Assembly: GCF_015291745.1 (NCBI RefSeq)
Contig: NZ_CP030059.1
Location: 4,429,501-4,493,500 of the forward strand
Origin: Bradyrhizobium sp. CCBAU 53351
Lineage (GTDB): Bacteria; Pseudomonadota; Alphaproteobacteria; Rhizobiales; Xanthobacteraceae
Direction of reading: 5' to 3'
Length of the DNA: 64,000 bases
The position numbers and the translations under genes were made by a program. Of the stretch, positions 25,548 to 36,245 are shown piece by piece. Position 1 is the stretch's first letter. The number at the start of each line of letters is the position of its first letter. The notes under the pieces were generated by a model. The model did no database searches, was not told the origin of the DNA, and saw only the letters and a list, made by a program, of their open reading frames with translations.

Positions 25548-25649
25548 GCAGACAACGGCGCATCCGCGCCAAAACAAACACGTCCCTGCAGTTCGCGCGG
25601 TCTTTGCAGGTCGCCGGCGGTCAGAGATGTAAGCTCGTCGAAACCCGGG

Positions 25650-27212
25650 CTATTCCGGCAATCCGGCATCCCGCAGTGCGCCGCCGAGAGCCTCCGCGAG
25701 CGCTGGCGCACAGTTTACACCAGCAAACTGACGGCTGTAGCGAAAGGCCGGCTGGAGCTCGAGCACACGCGCGGCGGCCGCCCTCGCTTCGTCGAGCCGG
25801 CCAAGTTTGGCCAGTGCGGCGGCCAATTGCACATAGGTGATGCTATGTGCCGGATTGGCTTGGACGGATCTGTAGGCCGCACGACAGGCTTCGTCGTAAC
25901 GTCCGCGCAGCAAATGGCTCATTGCTTGCGCGTCAAACGCGGCCCAGGCCCACGAGTCGAACGGGCTCAGCCGCAGACCCTGCTCGCTCCATTCGATCGC
26001 GCGCTCCGCTTCGCCGCCCCATCCCAGAATAACGCTGCCGAGAATGTAGGTCAGCGCCGATGAGGGGCTGATGGCGAGGGCAGCTTCCAACGCTGCAAAT
26101 GCGGCGGCGCGATCGTGCGCATCCATGCCGATGGAAAATCCGGCCCATGTCAGAGCGAGTGCATCGTCTTGTCCATGGACAATGGCCGATCGGGCGTGGC
26201 GGATCGAAGCGGCACGGTTGACCTCCTGCAGGCCGGCGCGAAGGAACAGGCAATGGTGACACATCGCGGCATTGCCATGCGCCAGCGCATAAGCCGGCTC
26301 GAGTGCGATCGCACGCTCGAGAAGCGCAAGCGCTCTCGTCACTTGCTCCGGCATGCCTGAATCGACGTCAGGCTGGGCTCGCAGCACGAGATCGTAGGCA
26401 TCGAGACTGTCAGGTCGTTTCCGCCTGACACGTTCGATTTCGGCTTTCCGCACGCTCGGCGCAATCGCGCCCACCGCCGACAGCGCGATCTCGTCCTGAA
26501 TTGCGAAAATATTGTCGGAGCTGCGGTCGTAGCGCTCGGCCCAGACGTGGGCGCCGGTCGAGGCGTCGATCATTTGGCTGGTCACGCGCACGCTGCCGCC
26601 GGCCTTGCGCACGCTGCCTTCGAGCACATAGCGCACGCCAAGCTCGCGGCCGACCTGCTTCACGTCCACGGCACGGCCCTTGTAGTTGAAGGTCGAGTTT
26701 CGCGCGATGACGAAGAGCCAGTTGATGCGTGCGAGACCGGTGATGATGTCGTCGACCATCCCATCGGCGAAGTACTCCTGCTCCGGATCGCCGCTCAGGT
26801 TCGAGAACGGCAGAACGGCGATGGACGGTCTGTCGGGCAAGGGCGGTGCCGATGCGGCGCGGGCGGCAGCCGACGCATCGGGAACATTGGTAACAACGGC
26901 CGGTCCGATATACCGATAGCCGCGCCGCGGCAGCGTTTCGATCCAGGTCTCGGCATCCGCCGCCTCCGCCAGCACCCGGCGCAAGGCGGCGATCTGAACC
27001 GTTAGATTGTTATCGGCAACCGCCAATCCACCCCAACCGGCCTCGACCAAGGCGTCTTTGGACACCGGTACGCCCGCGTTTTCGAGCAGCCGGCGCAGCA
27101 ACGCGACGGCGCGCTGCCCAAGCATGGTTGGTTCGGCCCCTCGGTATAGAATGCCCGCCTCTAGGTCGAGGCGGAACGGGCCGAACTGGTAAAGGTCGCC
27201 CCTGACTGTCAT
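25650..27212 (-). CDS. Winged-helix (OmpR/CadC-type) regulator with TolB-like and TPR domains, paralogue
   Basis: This 520-residue protein has the same order as 21213-22796: a winged helix in the first 100 residues (FGPFRLDLEAGILYRG, NLTVQIAALRRVLAE, TLPRRGYRYIG), a TolB-like region (RPSIAVLPFSNLSGDP, YFADGMVDDII) and TPR-like repeats to the end. No membrane segment was seen. It is divergent from the cupin gene, 108 bp away. The two paralogues share an upstream element, so duplication of a regulator-plus-target module is likely. The signal it senses is unknown. Confidence 0.85.
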   Translation of the reverse strand: MTVRGDLYQFGPFRLDLEAGILYRGAEPTMLGQRAVALLRRLLENAGVPVSKDALVEAGWGGLAVADNNLTVQIAALRRVLAEAADAETWIETLPRRGYRYIGPAVVTNVPDASAAARAASAPPLPDRPSIAVLPFSNLSGDPEQEYFADGMVDDIITGLARINWLFVIARNSTFNYKGRAVDVKQVGRELGVRYVLEGSVRKAGGSVRVTSQMIDASTGAHVWAERYDRSSDNIFAIQDEIALSAVGAIAPSVRKAEIERVRRKRPDSLDAYDLVLRAQPDVDSGMPEQVTRALALLERAIALEPAYALAHGNAAMCHHCLFLRAGLQEVNRAASIRHARSAIVHGQDDALALTWAGFSIGMDAHDRAAAFAALEAALAISPSSALTYILGSVILGWGGEAERAIEWSEQGLRLSPFDSWAWAAFDAQAMSHLLRGRYDEACRAAYRSVQANPAHSITYVQLAAALAKLGRLDEARAAAARVLELQPAFRYSRQFAGVNCAPALAEALGGALRDAGLPE

Positions 27213-27214
27213 TC

Positions 27215-27247
27215 GGCGATTTTAGCAGATTTTTGGGAACGGATTCA
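27215..27247. promoter_or_regulatory. Conserved upstream element of the TPR regulators, copy 2
   Basis: This is the counterpart of 22817-22849 (25 of 33 positions identical). It starts 2 bp upstream of the regulator start, closer than in copy 1 (20 bp), so it is not simply a conserved start region. On the minus strand it includes an A/T-rich TAAAAT that could serve as a -10 element. Confidence 0.5.
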
Positions 27248-27320
27248 CGACATCCCGGCACGGACGGCCGATGTTGCACAAGTGCTTGCAGGAATTAGCA
27301 TTTGGTCAATGGAGGATCAC

Positions 27321-27782
27321 ATGAGCGCCGATGCCGTCATTCGCATGCCCGATGAGACGAAGGGGGTCATCCTGCGTGGTCACCCTATGGTGTTCCTCGT
27401 CACCAGCGAAAATACCAAGCACACGAGCATGTTCGACTGGACGATCCCGGCGGGGTTCGCCACAGGGCGGCATGTTCACCGGGTGCAGGAGGAGACCTTC
27501 TACCTGCTCGAAGGCGAGTGTGAGTGGCATGTCGGCGACAGGACAATCCGCGCAACACCCGGAACCTATCTGTTCATCCCGCCGGGAGTGCCGCACAACA
27601 TCACGAATATCAGCGAGAAGCCGGCTCACGTGCTGATGACCGTTTCTCCGCCCGGCCACGAGCATTATTTCGAAGAGCTCGCGAAACTCGCAGCGCAGGG
27701 GGCGCCGGATCCAAAGGTGCTCGCCGATCTGCGAAACCGCTACGATACAGATCAGCTCTCGGCTTTGACGACTCGCGCGTAA
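27321..27782 (+). CDS. Cupin-domain protein
   Basis: The 153-residue protein carries one cupin_2 barrel. Motif 1 is GRHVHRVQEETFYLLEGE (about 51-68), with two His and a Glu as metal ligands, and motif 2 is PPGVPHNITNI. It is longer than the minimal cupin by a helical C-terminus. The ATG at 27321 was chosen because GGAGG ends 5 bases before it. An in-frame ATG at 27309 lies inside that ribosome-binding site. It could be a small metal-dependent enzyme or a sensor. It is divergent from a TPR regulator and the last gene before the guaA junction. Confidence 0.85.
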   Translation: MSADAVIRMPDETKGVILRGHPMVFLVTSENTKHTSMFDWTIPAGFATGRHVHRVQEETFYLLEGECEWHVGDRTIRATPGTYLFIPPGVPHNITNISEKPAHVLMTVSPPGHEHYFEELAKLAAQGAPDPKVLADLRNRYDTDQLSALTTRA

Positions 27783-28069
27783 GCCTACGTCCCAGCGTTC
27801 GAAGGCAGCTTTGGCCCGCTGGCGACCTCACGATGGGCGCCGATGTCCGGTTTGCCCCAAAACCCGTCGGTGCTCCTGGCCAGGCCTTAAGCGCCCGACC
27901 CTTCTGTACGATCGAGCGCGCTGCGATACTCCATCAGTGAAGACGCAATGGATTTCGGACCTCTGCTGGGATAAGCCAAGCTCACTGCTTCGGTCAAAAT
28001 TCTCAACGCGAAGGAAGCGAGAACAACTCGACCAAACTACGCCAAACTGCGCCACAGCCGCCGACTACC
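27783..28069. other. Gene-free right end of the integrated region
   Basis: No gene is seen. The part from about 27900 resembles 400-575 at the left edge, and the final 50 bases also resemble those left of site 2 (TACGCCAA-like stretch followed by GCCGC). This is the sequence that would be the element's right end next to guaA. No terminator hairpin for guaA is obvious here, although the region lies directly downstream of its stop codon. Confidence 0.5.
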
Positions 28070-28087
28070 CTACTCCCACTCAATCGT
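28070..28087. repeat. guaA 3'-end attachment site (reference copy)
   Basis: CTACTCCCACTCAATCGT is the complement of the last six guaA codons (Thr-Ile-Glu-Trp-Glu-stop). Integration here keeps guaA intact because the element carries a copy of the last codons. The other copies are at 576-593 and 20766-20783. The 3' end of guaA is a known integration hotspot for genomic islands in several bacteria. Confidence 0.8.
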
Positions 28088-29668
28088 CCCAGGCGGCTTG
28101 CTCGTCACGTCGTACACCACCCGGTTCACGCCCTTCACTTCGTTGATGATGCGCGTCGCGGTCTCGCCGAGAAACTTCATGTCGAACTGGTAGAAGTCCG
28201 CGGTCATGCCGTCGGTCGACGTCACGGCGCGAAGGCCCACGACGTAGTCATACGTGCGGCCGTCGCCCATGACGCCGACGGTCTTCACCGGCAGCAGCAC
28301 GGCAAAAGCCTGCCAGATCTCGTCGTAGAGGCCGTGCTTGCGGATCTGGTCGATATAGACGGCGTCCGCCTTGCGCAGGATGTCGAGCTTGTCCTTCGTG
28401 ATATCGCCGGGGCAGCGGATGGCAAGGCCGGGGCCCGGGAACGGGTGGCGGCCGACGAAGATTTCGGGCAGGCCGAGTTCGCGCCCGAGCTTGCGCACCT
28501 CGTCCTTGAACAGCTCGCGCAAGGGCTCGACGAGCTTCATGTTCATGCGCTCTGGGAGACCGCCGACATTGTGGTGCGACTTGATGGTGACGGAGGGGCC
28601 GCCGGTGAAGGAGACGCTCTCGATCACGTCGGGATAGAGCGTGCCTTGCGCCAGGAAGTCGGCGCCGCCGATCTTCTTGGCCTCGGCCTCGAACACCTCG
28701 ATGAAGAGGCGCCCGATGGTCTTGCGCTTGGTTTCGGGGTCGGTGACGCCTTCGAGCTCGCCCAAAAACTGTTTCGAGGCATCCACGTGCACCAGCGGGA
28801 TGTTGTAGTGGTGGCGGAACAGGTCGACCACCGTCTTGGCCTCGTCGAGGCGGAGCAGGCCATGATCGACGAACACGCAGGTGAGCTGGTCGCCGATGGC
28901 CTCGTGGATCAAGACGGCCGCGACGGCGGAATCGACGCCGCCGGACAGGCCGCAGATCACCTTGCCCTTGCCGACCTGCTGGCGGATCTTTGCGATTTCC
29001 TCCTCGCGGAAGGCGCGCATGGTCCAGTCGCCGCTGAGGCCTGCGATCTTGCGCACGAAGTTGCGGATGAGTTTCGCACCGTCGGGCGTGTGCACCACTT
29101 CCGGGTGGAACATCAGGCCGTAATATTTGCGCTTCTCGTCCTGGATGATCGCGAACGGTGCATTCGGCGAGGTGCCGGCGACGGAGAAGCCCGGCGGCAT
29201 CTTGGTGATGCGGTCGCCATGGCTCATCCAGACCTGGTTCTTGCTGCCTGAGGACCAGACGTCCGCGAACAGCTGGCTCTCGGCCTTGACCTCGACATCG
29301 GCGCGGCCGAACTCGCGGTGATGGCCGCCCTCGACGGTACCGCCAAGCTGCTCCGCCATGGTCATCTGGCCGTAGCAGATGCCCATTACGGGCACGCCGG
29401 AATCGAAGATGGCTTGCGGGGCGCGCGGCGAGCCGGCCTCGTGCACCGATTCGGGACCGCCCGAGAGGATCACCGCTTTCGGCTTCATTTCGTTGAAGGC
29501 GGCTTCGGCCTTGTTGAACGGGACGATCTCGCAATAGACGCCGTCCTCGCGCACGCGACGCGCGATCAGCTGCGTCACCTGGCTGCCGAAGTCGACGATG
29601 AGAATCTTGTCGTGCGCCGAGGCCACGGAGGGCGTCGACGCGGAGCGGTCGTTCTGTGCTGCTGTCAT
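28070..29668 (-). CDS. guaA: GMP synthase (glutamine-hydrolysing)
   Basis: The enzyme converts XMP to GMP with ATP and glutamine in purine synthesis. It has 532 residues from the chosen ATG at 29668. An open extension of 28 codons upstream is less like the family. The class I glutaminase domain shows Cys98 in GICYGQ and a C-terminal HPE triad segment. The ATP-pyrophosphatase domain has SGGVDSAV, and the C-terminal dimerisation domain ends with KPPGTIEWE, the universal GuaA tail. The gene marks the chromosomal side of the integration site. Confidence 0.97.
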   Translation of the reverse strand: MTAAQNDRSASTPSVASAHDKILIVDFGSQVTQLIARRVREDGVYCEIVPFNKAEAAFNEMKPKAVILSGGPESVHEAGSPRAPQAIFDSGVPVMGICYGQMTMAEQLGGTVEGGHHREFGRADVEVKAESQLFADVWSSGSKNQVWMSHGDRITKMPPGFSVAGTSPNAPFAIIQDEKRKYYGLMFHPEVVHTPDGAKLIRNFVRKIAGLSGDWTMRAFREEEIAKIRQQVGKGKVICGLSGGVDSAVAAVLIHEAIGDQLTCVFVDHGLLRLDEAKTVVDLFRHHYNIPLVHVDASKQFLGELEGVTDPETKRKTIGRLFIEVFEAEAKKIGGADFLAQGTLYPDVIESVSFTGGPSVTIKSHHNVGGLPERMNMKLVEPLRELFKDEVRKLGRELGLPEIFVGRHPFPGPGLAIRCPGDITKDKLDILRKADAVYIDQIRKHGLYDEIWQAFAVLLPVKTVGVMGDGRTYDYVVGLRAVTSTDGMTADFYQFDMKFLGETATRIINEVKGVNRVVYDVTSKPPGTIEWE

Positions 29669-29816
29669 GGCCAGCAAATACGCTGGCGCGGCCCTGCCCG
29701 CAACCGCGCCTGTCGCGCGCCCACATGCTTCTTTGGGCATGGACAAACCCATATAGGGTAAGTATTATTGACCTATTATGCCCCGCTCTTGAACAGGGGC
29801 GATCAGGGAGAACGCC

Positions 29817-30203
29817 ATGTCTTCGCAACACATGTCCTCGCATCACCAGCCATCGACGCTGGCCGCGCTCGGCCGGACCTGGGTCGAGGCCTGGAACGCG
29901 CGCGATCTCGAGCGCGTGCTCACGCTCTACGACGAGGCGGCATTGATGACCTCGGACCGCATCCCGATGCTGGGTTTCGATGCCAGCGGCACCGTGCTCG
30001 GCAAGGATGCCTTGCGCACCTATTGGGGCAAGGCGCTCGGGCTGGTGCCGGAGCTGCATTTCACGCTGATCGACCTGTTCGTCAGCCCGGACAGCGTCGT
30101 GGTGTTTTACGCCAACGAGCGGGGCAAGAAGATCTGCGAATATCTGCGGGTGAACGAGGCGGGGCTGATCGTGCAGGGCTCGGCGAACCATCTGGCGGGG
30201 TGA
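29817..30203 (+). CDS. NTF2-like / SnoaL-like domain protein
   Basis: This 128-residue protein has the single-domain cone fold of the NTF2/SnoaL group (LGRTWVEAWNARDLERVLTLYD at the start, then a VLGKDALRTYW helix and beta strands ending in YLRVNEAGLI). Members include small isomerases and ligand-binding proteins, so the function is open. It is divergent from guaA, and the 148-bp gap holds both promoters. The N-terminus is His/Ser-rich and poorly conserved, and an internal Met at codon 6 is an alternative start. Confidence 0.75.
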   Translation: MSSQHMSSHHQPSTLAALGRTWVEAWNARDLERVLTLYDEAALMTSDRIPMLGFDASGTVLGKDALRTYWGKALGLVPELHFTLIDLFVSPDSVVVFYANERGKKICEYLRVNEAGLIVQGSANHLAG

Positions 30204-30230
30204 CGGTGCTCTCTCCTCGTCATTGCGAAC

Positions 30231-30287
30231 GCAGCGAAGCAATCCAGACTGTCGCCGCGGATGCATTTCTGGATTGCTTCGCTGCGC
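30231..30287. repeat. Intergenic palindromic repeat
   Basis: CGCAGCGAAGCAATCCAGA (30231-30249) and its exact complement (30269-30287) form a 19-bp hairpin with a 19-base loop, and the flanks GTCATTGCGA / GCATTGACG extend the symmetry. The form is typical of dispersed intergenic palindromes in Bradyrhizobium-type genomes. It lies between two small same-strand genes and may act on the message as a stem-loop. Confidence 0.8.
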
Positions 30288-30360
30288 TCGCATTGACGGA
30301 GACTGGCGCGACGGCGTGCGCTAACGACAAAACTGCCGGCTCTCACGACAGGACTCCCCC

Positions 30361-30693
30361 ATGAAACTCCCCACCTCCCCCTTCACCGTCACCGACTGGA
30401 GCAAGGTCGAGCCGACCAGGCATCCCGGTGAGACCGGGCAGGCCACGTGGCGTACGCTCAATATCGGCGATCTCCGGGTCCGGATGGTGGAATATTCACC
30501 CGGCTACCTGGCCGACCATTGGTGCGATCGCGGCCACGTGCTCTACGTGCTGGAGGGCGAGCTCCGTTCCGAGCTGCGCGATGGCCGCACCTTCAAGCTG
30601 ACGGCGGGCATGAGCTACCAGGTCTCGGATTTCGGCGACGCCGCGCACCGGTCCTCGACCGCAACCGGGGCGACGCTTTTCATCGTGGATTGA
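30361..30693 (+). CDS. DHCW-motif cupin-fold protein
   Basis: This 110-residue protein forms a single small cupin barrel. The segment YLADHWCDRGHVLYVLEGEL carries the DHxC..GH signature that names the DHCW-type cupins, and a final HRSSTATGATLFIVD strand completes the barrel. The metal site appears conserved (His, His, Glu). The biochemical role of this family is not known to me. It follows the palindromic repeat by about 70 bp and may or may not be co-transcribed with the NTF2-like gene. Confidence 0.8.
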   Translation: MKLPTSPFTVTDWSKVEPTRHPGETGQATWRTLNIGDLRVRMVEYSPGYLADHWCDRGHVLYVLEGELRSELRDGRTFKLTAGMSYQVSDFGDAAHRSSTATGATLFIVD

Positions 30694-30765
30694 GGTGCAT
30701 CCGGACCGTTACTTTGCACCGCAAAATAGAAAAGTCGGACGACGTTTCGGACCACGGGTGGTGCC

Positions 30766-30794
30766 TTGAACTGGCCCCAAATTCTCGCTATATT
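30766..30794 (+). promoter_or_regulatory. Sigma-70-type promoter of the cold-shock gene
   Basis: TTGAAC (30766-30771) and TATATT (30789-30794) are separated by exactly 17 bp. Transcription would start near 30801, leaving a leader of about 160 bases before the ATG at 30960. Long leaders are typical of cspA-type messages and often act as thermosensors. No defined riboswitch structure was recognised. Confidence 0.7.
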
Positions 30795-30959
30795 GTGATC
30801 ATCGATACTTGGCCGAACGACTGGGCCGCTTCGCCTCGTTGCTAACGGGCGCGCACGCTTCAGATGACTTCTCCAAACATCGACTGAACAGGGCTATGGG
30901 CGCAATGCTGCGTACCGGTCCACGTGCGTACTCTCTCTAACTAACTAAAGGAAATTCCC

Positions 30960-31169
30960 ATGGCTATGGGCACCGTGAAGTGGTTCAACACCCAAAAGGG
31001 TTATGGTTTCATCCAGCCGGACGACGGCCAGAAGGACGTGTTTGTGCACATCAGCGCCGTCGAGCGCGCCGGCCTCTCCTCCCTCAACGAGGGTCAGAAG
31101 GTCTCGTTCGACATCGTCGCCGACCGCCGCAGCGGCAAGTCGTCGGCTGACAATCTCCGCGTCGGCTAA
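30960..31169 (+). CDS. cspA: Cold-shock protein (CspA family)
   Basis: This 69-residue single-stranded nucleic-acid-binding protein melts RNA structure. RNP1 (KGYGFI, 14-19) and RNP2 (VFVHIS, 27-32) are both intact, and the start [14 protein letters not shown] is typical of alphaproteobacterial Csp proteins. An AAAGGAAA ribosome-binding site precedes the ATG. The promoter with a long leader upstream and the hairpin-plus-T terminator downstream make it a single-gene unit. The symbol names the family; the paralogue number is unknown. Confidence 0.96.
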   Translation: MAMGTVKWFNTQKGYGFIQPDDGQKDVFVHISAVERAGLSSLNEGQKVSFDIVADRRSGKSSADNLRVG

Positions 31170-31223
31170 CGCCCACGCAGCGTTCTGACCACGGACGAAC
31201 CGGCAGAACGCCAGAGTTAAAAG

Positions 31224-31262
31224 GCCCCGCGACCGGGATCCGGTTCGCGGGGCTTTTGTTTT
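31224..31262 (+). terminator. Rho-independent terminator of the cold-shock gene
   Basis: A strong stem starts with GCCCCGCG (31224-31231) and ends with its near-exact complement CGCGGGGC (31246-31253). The arms continue inward with a few mismatches around GGATCC, and the run TTTTGTTTTT follows. It lies about 55 bp after the cold-shock stop codon. Confidence 0.9.
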
Positions 31263-31387
31263 TGGGGTGTCCGACACGGTGCCGTAGGGCGGAGTCACCG
31301 GGGATCGCAAGGTCATGGTGGGCACGGCGCAAGAGCGCCTTTGCCCGGGACAGACCCGGGCATGACGACTTCTCTTGAGAGCTACAC

Positions 31388-31687
31388 CTACACCGTGGGC
31401 AGCACCGAAAACGCTTCCCCTGCCCTGCGCAGATTCAATTCGTCCGCTCCGGCGGTCTCGCTGGTCACATTGTCGACGCGCGAGGATGGCGGACCGTGGC
31501 GGCACAGCGCGACCATGTCGGCGACGTGCTTCGGCGTGCCGGCAAACAGTGCTTCCACGCTGCCGTCGCGGCGGTTGCGAACCCACCCCTCGAGGCCGCT
31601 CGCCGTCGCCTGATACTCCACCCAGGCCCGATAGCCGACGCCCTGCACGCGCCCGCGGATCATCACCTGGAGGATCGCCCGGCTCAT
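31388..31687 (-). CDS. acyP: Acylphosphatase
   Basis: This 99-residue enzyme hydrolyses acyl phosphates. The phosphate-binding loop [12 protein letters not shown] (12-23, with its Arg) and the catalytic Asn in [12 protein letters not shown] are both present and correctly spaced. It overlaps the lyase gene upstream by 4 bp (ATGA), so the two are translationally coupled. The pairing has no obvious pathway logic, and it may protect against acyl phosphates made in metabolism. Confidence 0.93.
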   Translation of the reverse strand: MSRAILQVMIRGRVQGVGYRAWVEYQATASGLEGWVRNRRDGSVEALFAGTPKHVADMVALCRHGPPSSRVDNVTSETAGADELNLRRAGEAFSVLPTV

Positions 31688-32550
31688 TTTTTCAATCCGA
31701 GGAATTCGGCGCTGCGCGCCTTGACGTCGGCCTCGCGCATGACGCGGGCCGTCAGTTCCGACGATGCGAGCCCTTGGAGGTCTTTCGGCGATGCACCGTC
31801 GCGGAGCGCCTTCTGGGTCGCGTACACGGCCTGCGTCGCGGCGGCGATCGGTGCGTGGCCCTGCAGCGCGATACGCACGCGGTGGCTAGCGAGGTAATCG
31901 AGCGCGCTCAAGTCCTCGGGCGCCCCGCCGAGCACGATCGGCAGGCGCGTCGCAGCGCTCACCGCCTCGAGTTCGGCCCGCGACTTGATGCCGGTGAAGA
32001 ACAGCGCATCGACACCGGCGGCCTCATAAGCCTTGGCGCGGCGTATCGCGTCCTCGATCGAGGTGATTGAAGCAGCGCCCGTTCGCCCCATGATGACCAG
32101 CGAGGCGTCGCCGCGGCCGCTCAGCGCGGCCTTCATCTTGCCGACACCTTCCTCGAGCGAGATCAACTGCGTCTTCGCTTCGCCAAAGGCCGCCGGCAGC
32201 AGGGTGTCCTCGATGGTGAGGCCGGCGGCGCCAGCCGTCTCCAGTTCCTGCACGGTGCGGCGGACATTGAGCGCGTTGCCATAGCCGTGATCGGCATCGA
32301 CCAGCACGGGCAGCGCGGACGCGCGCGACATCCGCCGCATCTGCTCGGCAAGCTCCGTGAGCGTGATCAGTGTGATATCGGGATCGCCAAGCACGGCGAG
32401 CGAGGCGACCGAACCGCCGAACATGCCGAGCGGAAAGCCGAGATCCTCGGCGATGCGGATCGAGATGGCGTCGTAGACCGAGCCGGGATGGACGCAAGCA
32501 GCGTCCGACAGAACGGAGCGAAGTTTCTCGCGGCGGGAACGAAAGGCCAT
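31684..32550 (-). CDS. Isocitrate lyase/PEP mutase-superfamily protein, oxaloacetate decarboxylase-like
   Basis: The 288-residue TIM-barrel protein has the superfamily signature DADHGYGN (near 85-92) and a TIEDTLLP segment. The length and the motif AHxGYG rather than the KKCGH of isocitrate lyase point to the oxaloacetate decarboxylase / 2-methylisocitrate lyase-like group, which binds Mg2+ and cleaves or decarboxylates 2-oxo or 2-hydroxy acids. It is coupled to acylphosphatase downstream. The nearest upstream same-strand gene is a biotin carboxylase, 150 bp away across a palindromic repeat. Confidence 0.85.
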   Translation of the reverse strand: MAFRSRREKLRSVLSDAACVHPGSVYDAISIRIAEDLGFPLGMFGGSVASLAVLGDPDITLITLTELAEQMRRMSRASALPVLVDADHGYGNALNVRRTVQELETAGAAGLTIEDTLLPAAFGEAKTQLISLEEGVGKMKAALSGRGDASLVIMGRTGAASITSIEDAIRRAKAYEAAGVDALFFTGIKSRAELEAVSAATRLPIVLGGAPEDLSALDYLASHRVRIALQGHAPIAAATQAVYATQKALRDGASPKDLQGLASSELTARVMREADVKARSAEFLGLKK

Positions 32551-32569
32551 GGTGCCTCACTCTCAATTT

Positions 32570-32675
32570 CTCATCCTGAGGAGCGCGCTCTTGGCGCGCG
32601 TCTCGAAGGATGAAAGGCCGGGCTGGTGGCCTCGCCCTTCGAGACGCCGCGAAGGCGGGACTCCTCGGGGTGAGG
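32570..32675. repeat. Intergenic imperfect inverted repeat
   Basis: The left arm (CTCATCCTGAGGAGCGCGC and on to CTCGAAGGATG, 32570-32612) is mirrored by the right arm (CCTTCGAGACG to CTCCTCGGGGTGAG, 32634-32675). It fills most of the gap between the carboxylase and lyase genes. This looks like a second family of dispersed genome palindromes, distinct from 30231-30287. Confidence 0.75.
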
Positions 32676-32700
32676 GTCTCCTGTTGTGCCCGAAGCGCTC

Positions 32701-34716
<2,016 letters not shown>

Positions 34717-34881
34717 GCTTTTCTTGAGTCTCGACCTTGGGCGGGACCCTTCCCTGGCCGTTGGGGCCTATGGGACGGGCCGTGTGGCTTCCGTGGTACA
34801 TCAAAATGGGCCGGAGGCAACGGTCTAAATCCGGCCCGTTCTGGCGTACCAGCGCAAGACCAAAGGGGGCTCGACACGCCT

Positions 34882-36012
34882 CTAGCGACGGCCCGAGACG
34901 TCCTGGGCCTTGCTGGCCTCCCTGGCTTCCTTGGCTTCCTTGGCGTCCTTGGCGTCCTTGGCCACGTCCCTGACCAGGCCGTGAATGAAGCCGAGCTTGC
35001 TGACCACCGCGGGCGACAGGATGAAGGGATAGAGGTCGCGCAGGCCCATGGCGCGGTTGACGCTGTTCATGGCGAAGGTGAAGGGCAGCCATGCGCTCAG
35101 CAGCGCGTCGACGTCGCGGGCCTCGTAGGGATTGAACCGGATCCGCGCCGTCAACTCCCCGTCACGGTCGACCTTGGGGCGCACCTCCATGCCGAATTCG
35201 CCGGCCATCTCCAGGGCATCCACGATGTGGAGATAGTGCGCCCAGGTCTCCGCGAAGTCTTCCCAGGGATGGGTGGTGGCATAGGCCGAAACGTAGCTCT
35301 GCTGCCAGTCGGGTGGCGGCCCCTCGGCATAGTGGCGCTGTAGCGCCTGGCCGTAATCGACAGAATCGTCGCCAAAGACCGCGCGGCATTCTTCGAGCTT
35401 GCCGCCGTCCCGCACCAGCACGTCCCAGAAATAGTGCCCGACCTCGTGGCGAAAATGCCCGAGCAGCGTCCGGTACGGCTCGCCCATTTCGAGCCTGCGC
35501 CGCTCGCGCTCGATGGTGTCGGCCTCAGTCAGCGCAATCGTGATCAGGCCGTTGTCGTGGCCCGTCAGGATCCTCTCGCCGCTGTTCGGATCGTCGGCCA
35601 GGAAATTGAAGATCAGACCATGCTCGGGGTCGTCCTGCCGCGTCCGGAGCGGCAGCTTCCAGCGGATCAGGGAATAGAACAGACGGTGCTTCGCCACCTC
35701 CAGCTCGCGCCAGCCGGCGAGCTGCGCCGGATCCGAGAGGTTCGGCACCATCCCATTATGGCGGCAGGCGCGGCAGTAGCCGGTGGTATCGCCCGCGTCC
35801 GTGAGCCAGTTGCAGGCATCGTACCCAGCGTTCCGGCACAGCATCCGGCTTTGGCCCTTGTCGGCCAGCATTCTCCAGGCCTCTCCGTCCGGCTCGATCG
35901 CCGACATCGTCTCCTGCTCCGGCAGGAAAGCGACCCGATGACCGCATCGTTCACAGGCGCGGTTCTCGAAATAGAGGACGTTGCCGCAGGCCTGGCAGAG
36001 AAAGAGCTTCAA
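34882..36012 (-). CDS. Putative zinc-binding metallopeptidase
   Basis: The 376-residue protein begins with a rubredoxin-like zinc ribbon (CQACG and CERCG, 6-24) and a second Cys cluster (CRACRHNG near 80). It carries the zincin motif HEVGH at 189-193, with a later Glu in HPWEDFAETWAH as likely third ligand. This layout matches a family of uncharacterised zinc peptidases. No signal peptide was seen, so it should be cytoplasmic. The last 25 residues are an Ala/Lys/Glu-rich repeat encoded by tandem 9-bp units. The substrate is unknown. Confidence 0.85.
   Translation of the reverse strand: MKLFLCQACGNVLYFENRACERCGHRVAFLPEQETMSAIEPDGEAWRMLADKGQSRMLCRNAGYDACNWLTDAGDTTGYCRACRHNGMVPNLSDPAQLAGWRELEVAKHRLFYSLIRWKLPLRTRQDDPEHGLIFNFLADDPNSGERILTGHDNGLITIALTEADTIERERRRLEMGEPYRTLLGHFRHEVGHYFWDVLVRDGGKLEECRAVFGDDSVDYGQALQRHYAEGPPPDWQQSYVSAYATTHPWEDFAETWAHYLHIVDALEMAGEFGMEVRPKVDRDGELTARIRFNPYEARDVDALLSAWLPFTFAMNSVNRAMGLRDLYPFILSPAVVSKLGFIHGLVRDVAKDAKDAKEAKEAREASKAQDVSGRR
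34924..34962. repeat. Tandem 9-bp repeat in the peptidase 3' end
   Basis: Units of GGCTTCCTT or GGCGTCCTT follow one another at 34924-34932, 34933-34941, 34942-34950 and 34951-34959. On the coding strand they give the Lys-Asp/Glu-Ala repeats of the C-terminal tail. As in other coding minisatellites, unit number could vary between strains by slippage without breaking the frame. Confidence 0.8.
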
Positions 36013-36245
36013 GATTTAGCCTCTTCGGAAAGGAGAGCTTCATGGCAGCCCGTCATGGCGCCTCGCGAAGACGCATCCGCAGGCTGATCGTTCCAGTCTC
36101 TGGAACAAATAGCCAGACCAGGAATTGGAGAGACGTATCTTTTCCCGGTCCACGCAAGCCCACATTTCCCGCCAGGCGCTCCCTTGTAGGCAATGGCCAT
36201 CACGCTCCGTCTGTGTGAATATCGCTTCGGCACGTGCGCTCCCGC

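Noticed and set aside
1..28069. tRNA gene as integration target
   Set aside because: No cloverleaf was seen near any of the three sites; the repeated core is explained by the guaA 3' end.
28248..30293. Long minus-strand open frame of 681 codons across guaA and beyond
   Set aside because: It overlaps guaA in a different frame, has the Arg/Pro-rich composition of a GC-rich shadow frame and crosses the divergent promoter gap.
30208..30300. Hairpin repeat as a CRISPR unit or terminator
   Set aside because: It is a single palindrome with no spacer series and no T run; it fits a dispersed intergenic repeat better.
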